The notes under the pieces were generated by a model. It saw only the letters and a list, made by a program, of their open reading frames with translations. It made no database searches and had not been told where the DNA came from. The position numbers and the translations under genes are program-made. A DNA stretch of 64,000 nucleotides from Crossaster papposus (Eukaryota; Echinodermata; Asteroidea; Velatida; Solasteridae), in contig JBAIAA010000409.1 in assembly GCA_037893245.1 (NCBI GenBank), forward strand, positions 186,001-250,000, written 5' to 3'. Shown one piece after another: positions 56,560 through 64,000 of the stretch; within the stretch, counting starts at the first letter, position 1; each line of letters opens with the position of its first letter.

Positions 56560-56766
56560 GTGACCACGAAGCTTGAGAACCCTACAAGATATTACATACA
56601 ACAATCTCAAAAACGGCAAGTGGAGCAGTATCTCTCTGCCTCTGCATCGCAAACAAGGATGTCTCCTCACTTATTAAACCCAAGCCCATTGTCCAACTCA
56701 CCGTCACGTAAGCAGAATGGCTCAGTCTCCAGTCTACCGAACAGCCCTATGTCAACAACTCAAGAG
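56560..56766 (+). CDS. MITF: MITF-like shared exon with the LENPTRYY block and PNSP site
   Basis: The acceptor is CAATGTTTTTAG and the donor CAAGAG|GTGAGT, 69 codons, phase 0 on both sides. It encodes VTTKLENPTRYYIQQSQKRQ, then VEQYLSASAS, and ends SSLPNSPMSTTQE. Vertebrate MiT proteins have [21 protein letters not shown] and SAPNSPMAML here. PNSP is the ERK-phosphorylated serine of MITF (S73 of the M form), and it is kept. The exon can be joined by either upstream start: from 32393 (long form) or 49202 (alternative form), both phase 0. Middle residues (MSPHLLNPSPLSNSPSRKQN) are Ser/Pro-rich with two more SP sites. Confidence 0.92.
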
Positions 56767-57378
56767 GTGAGTTCAGAAGCTTTTAATTTAAATACGTAAC
56801 AAGCAAGGTTCTAAGTCTAACAAATCATATCATTTTGTGTAAACTACCGTTATCTCTCTACAGTAGTACAACTACTAATGTATTACTATCATTGAAGTTT
56901 ATTTCCTGCGTTTGAACACAATATACCGGTAAATTAGAGCTACTAGTAATCGTGATGTGCAATTGTATCAATTAGTGTGGACAGACCCGTAGCCAAACTT
57001 AAAAATGGGGTTTTAAGTTTCATTATGTGTGTACGAACCTTGCTATCCTTGTGTGGACTTGGTAACAAAAGATGTCCACACTTTACACAAACCTAAAACC
57101 TTTTGTGGACTTGGCCAAGTCCACACAAGGTTTCCCAAGAAAAATTGAAGAGGATTATCATAGGGTATAACAGTTACAAATGTGGATTGAAAACAACTTC
57201 ACGATGTAAGAAATATTAGTATTTGGTGAAATTCGATCGATGGTTCTTAACTACACAAATACAAAGGAGGATCCACACAGTGATAGTAAGGTTCGTACAT
57301 GTATAATTGGATTTATCTTGTTTGTGTACATGTGCATTAATGCAAAAATGTTTCAATATTTATATTTCTTTGCTAAAG
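56767..57378. other. MITF-like intron, no exon found
   Basis: In vertebrate MITF an extra exon (GFYKFEEQ...) lies between the PNSP exon and the DDVID exon. I see no counterpart here. GTGGACTTGG/GTCCACAC words repeat in both orientations at 57045-57130. Confidence 0.4.
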
Positions 57379-57477
57379 GTGGACGACATTTTAGACGAAG
57401 TGATAAGTTTGGAATCAAGTTTAGGGGAGGATGCTCTGACTCAGTACTTTCAAGAGCCTGTTATGATGCCATCAACG
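57379..57477 (+). CDS. MITF: MITF-like activation-helix exon
   Basis: The acceptor is TTTGCTAAAG and the donor TCAACG|GTAAGA, 33 codons, phase 0. It encodes VDDILDEVISLESSLGEDAL and TQYFQEPVMMPST. Vertebrate MITF has [20 protein letters not shown] at this point. This amphipathic acidic segment is the p300/CBP-binding activation domain. The DDxxDxxxSLESS core is fully kept. The exon follows directly in phase from QE at 56766, as in TFEB, where the two blocks are adjacent. Confidence 0.93.
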
Positions 57478-57554
57478 GTAAGAAGTACATGTACACAATA
57501 ACTTTACTTCTAAATTGAGTCAGTGTCTTTAGTTTATTTTATTCATTCAACACC

Positions 57555-57775
57555 CAACAGCGCTATAGCGTCAATTACAGGATGAAAGAAGATAATGAGA
57601 AGAAGTTAGTTTTTTTTGAGGTGGGAAGAAAACCCCAGAAGAATATTCTGGGGGAAAATCCACGGAATCAGACAGGGACTGAAAACCCATTACGCATATT
57701 GGCCCAGGCGGGATTCGAACCAGGGTCACAGCGGTGAAAGGCGAGGAAAGAACCGCTGCGCCAACCTAACTAGTT
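57555..57775 (-). repeat. SINE-2, tRNA-derived
   Basis: On the minus strand: an A-box-like GTTGGCGCAGCGGTTCTTT and a B-box GGTTCGAATCC with paired flanks, then a body with TTTTCCCCCAGAATATTC and a GCGCTATAGCG tail. It differs from SINE-1. It lies 80 bp after the donor of the exon at 57379. The T-arm is fairly tRNA-like, but there is no acceptor stem, so it is not a tRNA gene. Confidence 0.7.
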
Positions 57776-58329
57776 AGAATTATAAGTGACATACTGGCCT
57801 ACTGAGAATGCCAGTTTTCTGACTATACCGGTATTGGGAATTAGCTTTTTCATGGTTTGAAAACAAATCTGACATGCTATCCCAAATTTCCCATTCTAAG
57901 GTTAACTTTCAATTGCATACATGATATTGTACATGTACATCTGCCATCAGACTATTCCCACCAGTTTGTTGTTATACCGAGATGACGACACAGATGAGGG
58001 GGTGTGTAAACAATTGAGAAAGGAGGTGCACTTTATTCAGAGCAAGTACATGTAAAACACAAATTTGGAAAAAGTGGGCAAAAGTAACACAGAAATGTAA
58101 TCCCATTTCTTACATTGTGAAAGAGTTATCAAAAAAAATTCTTTCAAAATGTAATTGCACCCACCCTTTTAATATACTGTGCGAGTCTAGTTTCATTCAT
58201 CATGCAATACACACCCATTTGTATGGGTTATGCAGACACATATTGCGAATGGGTGCGGATACATACACGTATTGCTACTGCATGTATTGCTCCACAGATA
58301 TTGCGATACATTTATAATTGAAGCAGGCT

Positions 58330-59393
58330 TTATTAACAAGTAGCAAAATCCTTCCTAGTAAACCAGGGTTCGTTTTACAAAAAAAAAGTTGCATGCACTG
58401 GTGCATGTAGACCAAAAAACCTACATGCACCAGCAAAAAGTTACATGCACCATTAATTTTGCAAATCAGCGCATTATTGATATTTCTTTAGGCACACAAT
58501 CAGTGTTTACAATATACTTATTTCCATACATACATCAATTTAAGGATTTTAAGGACACGGTAAATTATGTACATGTATGTTTGTTTCATAATAAAGAAAA
58601 CTTGTGAGAAACCCTTCTTTATGATAGTACAGTGTCATTCTCTCTTGTTTTATGGTGTGGTGGTTATCTGAAAGTTTCCCAACCACGCCCTCTATTGTTT
58701 GATAGTCGTTAGGCGCAGGGGCGCTAAATCGCGATAGTTGCGTGATAATGAACAACAACGTCTTGCAAAAAGACTACAGCGAGTGCTGAGCAAATATTGC
58801 CTAGAGGGGTAGCCACAATTGAGTCAATTACGATAACCCCTGTATGACGTCACTCCCGTAAACAACGTGTACGTACGTACGAATATGGAGGGCTTTCCCG
58901 ATTACAAAAATAGCACTAGCGCTAGAACATGACGCGACGCGACGGCGTGCGCAAGTTTACTGATTCTGAATCTGCTGCAAGGAATAAATTATGGATTTAT
59001 GAAATAAATAACACGTTCGTACATTATCTGGTAAAGTATTCAACCAACTTTATTCGTATTCTCACTGGGGCTGATAAATATATGTCTGAAATGAGTACTT
59101 TGGTGGTCAAAAAGCTACATGCACGGCGTGCACGTGGGGCAGAAAAGTTACGTGCACAAAAAAAAATCTACATGCACTGGTGCATGCGTGCACCCGGGTA
59201 AATCGAACCCTGCTTGTAACAAGTACATATAAACAGTAACAAGTACATATAAACATGTACACAACTACATGTATGAATATCTTTCTCTTAAAGGGATCGT
59301 ACACGTTTGGTATTAACAAGTAGCAAAATTCTTCCTTGTAACAAGTACATATAAACATGTTTAAAACTACATGTATGAATATCTTTCTCTTAA
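58330..59393. repeat. Tandem duplication, first copy split by a hAT-like element
   Basis: Unit: TATTAACAAGTAGCAAAAT...CTTCC...TAACAAGTACATATAAACATG...ACTACATGTATGAATATC. Copy 1 is 58330-58373 plus 59213-59290, with an extra ACAGTAACAAGTACATATAA inside. Copy 2 is 59311-59393 and uninterrupted. Between them, 59289-59310 is a 22-bp end of MITE family A (AAAGGGATCGTACACGTTTG). Confidence 0.75.
58374..59212. mobile_element. hAT-like non-autonomous transposon, 839 bp
   Basis: The ends CAGGGTTCGTTTTAC and GTAAATCGAACCCTG are inverted, and inner TGCATGCACTGGTGCATG palindromes lie near both ends. It is flanked by CTAGTAAAC and CTTGTAAC, an 8-bp duplication with small changes. The uninterrupted tandem copy at 59311 (TTCCTTGTAACAAG) shows the empty site. 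CAGGG ends and an 8-bp duplication are hAT hallmarks. No transposase frame. Confidence 0.8.
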
Positions 59394-59452
59394 ATGTTAT
59401 CTTAATCTGTTCTCTCTTTTTTTACCTCTCATTTTCTTACTGTATTAATAAG

Positions 59453-59633
59453 ATGCCGGTACACACGTACCTAGAGCAGTTGAGCCCTAATGGGGGTATG
59501 ACACCAGTAGCAGTTCCTACCCAGTCTGTCTCTTGTCCTGCTGACCTCAACCAAATTAAACAAGAACCACTTTTAGAAGATCATGTTCGGGCATTTGCTA
59601 AAGAAAGGCAGAAGAAAGACAACCACAATATGA
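59453..59633 (+). CDS. MITF: MITF-like exon leading into the basic region
   Basis: The acceptor is TACTGTATTAATAAG and the donor AATATGA|GTAAGT, 60 codons plus 1 nt. It encodes MPVHTYLEQLSPNG..., SVSCPADLNQIKQEPLLEDH and AFAKERQKKDNHNM. CPADL is as in TFEB. IKQE is a SUMO-acceptor motif at the place of the MITF IKRE site. AKERQKKDNHN is the invariant start of the MiT basic region. The split codon A|TT gives isoleucine into the next exon. The upstream acceptor lies 59 bp after the duplicated segment that ends at 59393. Confidence 0.93.
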
Positions 59634-60447
59634 GTAAGTATACAATGTACATGTACATGTACTACATAACCCCCGAGGACAGAAGCACAATAGGCTAACA
59701 ATAGATCCTTTTAGTCCTCTGGCGTTTGTCTTGTGTTTAATTTTGTCCTCTGCCATTAAAGTGTATGATAAGTCCATGCGGTTAGGTTACAGTACAGGAG
59801 CAAAGGGAAGCACAATACTTGGCGTTTTCATTCAGCTCATTATTTACGTGCCTGTCGTGCACCAAAACGATTATAAACATTAACATGCGCGTGTGTCGCT
59901 CCAATGCCAGTGCGCACCATTTGCGGATTACTAACCAGCTACATACATTGTGTATGTACTAACAGAAATTCCCCAAAACGCATCTTTGAGAAGCATCTTT
60001 GGAATGATGCTTCCATTATTATTTTCTTCAAAATGACAGCATGCCATTTCCACAGGAAGTTAAAGGTAGTATACACCATTTGCAGATATCGAAAATATTT
60101 ACTACCGAATTATTAAGAAATATCTTACTCATTTGAAAGTAAAGTAAGTATTGCGCATGCAACGTGAATGTTCAACCAATGAAACGATAAAAGGCACTAA
60201 ATTTCATTGGAGTCCAAATTTCATGTGACACCGGAAAAGTGTTTAAGACAAGCCAGCCATGTGTTTATCATCCATTTAAAACCGGCCACGTGACAATCTC
60301 TTGGCCAATAGGAATAATAAGTAAACTGTCTTAGAAATTTATGAATGAAGATTTAGAAGTTGCATACATGTACTTAAACAGAAATTCTTTTAGTGGGATG
60401 TGAGAGAATGACCTTGCTACTTTTTTTTCTTTGTCATCAAAATGCAG
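59634..60447. other. MITF-like intron with MITE remnants
   Basis: 60060-60149 is the left 90 bp of a family B MITE (TTAAAGGTAGTATACACCAT onward). 60200-60345 matches the family D end (TTTATCATCCATTTAAAACC, GGCCAATAGGAAT). The rest shows nothing. Confidence 0.6.
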
Positions 60448-60523
60448 TTGAGCGAAGAAGACGTTTCAATATCAATGACCGTATTAAAGAGCTTGGAACC
60501 ATCATTCCAAAGAACCTAGACCC
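60448..60523 (+). CDS. MITF: MITF-like bHLH exon (basic region and helix 1)
   Basis: The acceptor is CATCAAAATGCAG and the donor GACCC|GTAAGT. It has 2 nt completing isoleucine, 24 codons and 2 nt. It encodes [20 protein letters not shown] followed by PKNLDP, essentially identical to vertebrate MiT proteins ([22 protein letters not shown]). The E and R residues that contact CACGTG and the flanking T are all present. The next exon (loop, helix 2, zipper: MRWNKGTIL in vertebrates) was not found before the right edge; the intervening DNA is a DIRS-type fossil. Confidence 0.95.
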
Positions 60524-60929
60524 GTAAGTGAAATCCATTTAGTAATTTGATCACTAGTGTAAACCAATATTACTCAACCATGGTCTGGTTGCTGTGCAAG
60601 AAAATATGAATCAAATTATTTGTATTAAAATAGAGGTCTATGTCATTCATCTTATCTTTAGATCAATCTAAATGCATATTTTTACCTCCTAAGAGTTTAC
60701 ACAATAGTGGCCTCCCACCCATAGTGCCCCGCGGTGCGCCTTGTGCCTTTCCTTTTCTCTTAAAGGCAGGTCCGGTAGGACGCGTTGATAATACTTTAGT
60801 ATTATTTACCCTTTTTCTACTACCGTATCTATTATCGCTGAATAAAACAATTTTTTTACTTAAAGTCAAGTTGTAGAGTTAAATTGGGTAAAGTCAAGTT
60901 GTTTTTTGTCAATTTTTGTTCATGAGAAA
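60524..60929. other. MITF-like intron start, no feature recognised
   Basis: GC-richer patch at 60720-60790. No exon with the second half of the bHLH domain is visible. Confidence 0.4.
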
Positions 60930-63900
60930 TGAAACGTTTTGAGAGCACTTTGTTTTGTCACTGCTGGGGGAACGAACCTTCCCCCAGGTTTTCGGGAGAC
61001 TCTGCCGGTGGCACTAACCTGCTACCATGCCAGCAATCCCCTGTCCGGCACCTGCAGCCACTGTTGGCTACAGCCGCTGGCAGTTCTATTGGCCAAGTAG
61101 AGGACCCCAACCAGTCTCCAAGAATCCATCTCCAGTCAGTTTAAGCGGAACATCCAAACAGAAGGTATGCTCCGGCAAGGTTACTAAACAAAATTAAACT
61201 CCTGTGCCAGAGCCAAACCCTAGAATACTCTGTCCCGTCCCCGAACCTGTGGAAGCCTCGGGGACTGGCCTCCACGTGTCAGTGGGCTTGAATTACCTGT
61301 GTCCCCCAGCACATTTGCAAATACCACAGGGTGCAAGGACAGACTACTGTTACAGGCAGCGTCAGATCATCTCATGAGGCTTGAGGTACTCCAGCAAGAT
61401 TATTGAACAGTGATTTAAATTCTGTGCCGGAGCAACACCCTAAGAAGGATTGGTACCGGTAGGCTGGACGTGGCTCGGACACGAGCTTCACTACACTCTC
61501 CGTCCCATTTCCAAACAAGAGAAAAAGGGACATACTGCACACGGTTAGCCGTGCTCCGGTGTCTTCGGTGCACTGAGCTGATACCCGTCTATTGTGTCCG
61601 AGGAAGTTGCTCGACCACTCACCTGTGGCCCTGTGCAGCCTGCACCTCAGAGCATGCCTTTCCGAGCGAGCCATACGGCTCTCGCACAAGTCAACTCGGT
61701 CCTCACATTTAGTAGGTGGTTTATCCGATGGCGAGGAGGAGGTGGCCCAGTTGCAGCGGCTGTTTATTGGAAACAGAACTCCGTTTGCTGCAAGGGGAAA
61801 TGTTTCTGGTTACAGCTACCCTCCACTGATGAACCCCCCAGCTTAAACATAACATTAACAGGGCGTTCCCAATGCTCTCTTTATACCAGATGGTTATGGA
61901 TCGCATTGATGACGTGATCATTACCGATTTCCCTCTTATCGTTTGTCATGCTTTCCCTCTCCAACGCAACAAAAGGCAATCTGGCAGCCCTTCACAGATA
62001 AAACGCAAGCTTGATGGCACTTTCAAGAAGTGGACTTGGCCTCCTTATTACGGACATATTGACCACTGCTGTTCACTGCCTGGACCACAATCTTCGCTCG
62101 GTGCTCAATCAATTTGCATGAGTGTCGACCCTCACAACAACGGCCCCCCGAGGTAACGTGCTGGATGCACTTTCTCCCATCACGGGGTACCTACATTCAA
62201 GCCGAGACAATGCGACAGTACTTTATTGTGACTGCACTGACATTTCCAGTGCACGGGCCGTGCAGACTCGGACTTTCACCGGACAACAACGGCCCTAACA
62301 CATTCGTGGTTTTCCGGACGCCTATCCCCGTTACACGCAGGCTACTAGGCTTCATGGCCAGCCTGGTGGACTTAATAGATATTGTGCAGGTTATAAGGAT
62401 GTGCCCCATCCAACTGCACCAACTCTTCTTATCCCAGCCTAGTCGTCACCGCATAAATCATCTGGTGCCGAGCACGCCCTATATGATATCACACCCCCAA
62501 TGGTGGCTTGGCATTGCCAACCTCGCGGGGCCGGGCTTTCGCAGACCTCTACCATTGTTGACTGCCACGACAGGGCGCATCACTTGCTGGCTGGAGGCCA
62601 TTCTCCACCCGCGCCAAGTAGTGGGTTGGTGGTGCCCCGGACACTGCTCAGGTCACAGAAACATTCTCTTGATGTTGACAGTCTCCAACGCACTCCAACG
62701 TTTTCAAGTATCAGTGATATGCCGGACAGTCCTGGTTCGTTGTGACATTGCCATGGTAGTGGCTTACATCAACCACCAGGGGGGCACATGGTCTTTCCAA
62801 CTGTGTGTGCTTACACTTAGCCCCCATGTCGCTTATTCACTCTTTCTGCTGATCAACCGACCACATGTCAATTTGTTTGCTGCACGGGCCAGTCGCCTAT
62901 TCCTGGTCTACTACGCGAGAGGGTTTGACCCCTGCGCGTGGCAGACAAATGCACTGACGATTCGTTGGGACAGGCTATTTGCTTTGTTCTCTAGCCAGTG
63001 ATTCTTCCGTGGAGTGCTGATATTCTGTTCCAGCACAGCTCGGGTTCTCCTTTCCCCGGCTCCGCAGAAACTTTACCTCAAGTGCGGGTTGCTGTCACGC
63101 AAACCCTCCGCACGGCTGGCCTTTCTCAACGAGATGCGGCTATTAAAGCCTTAAGTCAAAGAGCATCGACCATAAAGATTTATGATACTAGATTACGCCG
63201 TGTAGAAGCCAATTTCTGCATCCCCCATTACTTTATATGTAGAGGAGGTTGCTAGCTTCCCAGGGTACTTGTTTGAGAATAAACTCGCTATAGCCAGAAT
63301 TATACATTACTGTTTGTCTATAGCGGCTACCCACAGAAGCTTACTGATAGAAATTCTGTGTCAGAGAATCAGGCTCTCAGCACACTAGTCAGGGGATGTT
63401 TGTTTACAAACCCCCGACGTGTAGGCTGGTGCCTGCATGGAACCATTTTAATGTTTTATCTACGTTATCAAGATCTCCGTTTAAACCAATAGACAGTTCA
63501 ACTTTGTTTCAACTATCCATTAAGGTTGCCTTCTTGTTAGCAGTGGCTATGCCTATGGACGGCGTAGCAAAGTGCATTCTCTTTACAGAAGAGATGGGCC
63601 ACATCCGGTGGAAACCGAGAGGTGTTCGTCTGATCCCTAAAGTAGGGTTTTGACTAAGAATCAGTCAGAGTTCTTTTTGCCTCTGGACTTCTTTGTCCAA
63701 GATACCACATTTTTCTCCTTCGTTCCAGAGAACAAATTTGTGTGGCTGGTCAGGGTACTTCGAACCGATCATTTACAGTCATTTGTCCCGACAACCCCGC
63801 CATATCTGCCGGCTTCTCACGACATGATCGTGTGATTGCTATTTTCCTGCCATCCGCTCGACCGCAGACGTACATATATCAGCAGAGGCTGTTGGACTGA

Positions 63901-64000
63901 TCCGCGCACACGATATCCGGGTGGCATCAACTTAGTGAGCCTTTTTAAAGGGTACCTTTTATAGGTGAGATAACTCAGGCAGCATGTTTGAAGATCCCCC
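60930..64000 (+). mobile_element. DIRS-type (tyrosine-recombinase) retroelement fossil, runs off the right edge
   Basis: A degraded element on the + strand. The parts recognised in order are a gag-like 5' region (uncertain), the end of the RT region, an RNase H region with DIRS-type RRLLGFMASLVDLI and VVAYINHQGGTWSFQLC segments (about 62300-63000), and remains of a tyrosine recombinase (about 63060-63830). It is broken by many interruptions. No terminal repeats are seen inside the window. The left limit is approximate. It lies in the MITF-like intron that follows the helix-1 exon. Confidence 0.75.

Noticed and set aside
1-64000. CRISPR array, operons or other prokaryotic features
   Set aside because: No regularly spaced repeats with unique spacers and no polycistronic gene order; exons with GT-AG junctions show animal nuclear DNA.

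Overview
This window is nuclear DNA from an invertebrate animal, most likely a marine deuterostome and probably an echinoderm of sea-star type. That placement is inference. It rests on the protein sequences of two conserved host genes, on introns full of small transposons, and on the mix of repeat families. There is no bacterial gene organisation, and the coding material is a thin scatter of short exons with GT-AG junctions.

Three host genes can be supported. (1) The 3' end of XPC, the DNA-damage sensor of global nucleotide excision repair, lies on the + strand as three exons (2556-2649, 5049-5142, 12994-13152). They encode the end of the BHD3 domain, the centrin-binding helix and a short C-terminus. 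(2) An intronless class A GPCR (8324-9268, minus strand) sits inside the last XPC intron, and a degenerate fragment of a related receptor lies 1.8 kb away. (3) A MiT/TFE-family bHLH-ZIP gene (MITF/TFEB/TFE3 orthologue) lies on the + strand from 27254 to beyond the window. Seven coding exons are visible: two N-terminal exons carrying the Rag-binding-type region, one alternative first exon at 49110-49202, and four shared exons running to the basic/helix-1 part of the bHLH domain at 60448-60523. The leucine zipper and C-terminus lie beyond the right edge.

Layout: 1-13.2 kb is XPC and its introns. 13.2-25.5 kb is a gene-poor stretch of foldback and nested DNA transposons, with a Penelope-like relic and a Ty3/Gypsy fossil fragment. 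25.5-27.25 kb is the 5' flank of the MITF-like gene, itself partly a transposon that carries a perfect GTCACGTGAC (CLEAR-type) site. 27.25-60.5 kb is the MITF-like gene; its long introns hold a Penelope-like element inside a 4.6-kb inverted-repeat element, a nearly full L2/CR1-group LINE, RTE-like LINE relics, two minisatellites and a hAT-like insertion. From 60.9 kb to the right edge is a broken DIRS-type tyrosine-recombinase retroelement.

Three unrelated short inverted-repeat families, called A, B and C here, recur at more than twenty places. All have TTAA at both ends, which suggests non-autonomous piggyBac-type transposons. The most interesting host feature is the alternative 31-codon first exon of the MITF-like gene. 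It joins in phase to the same exon that vertebrate MITF exon 1M joins, and so bypasses the N-terminal Rag-binding region. I did not find a wholly unknown multi-gene system.
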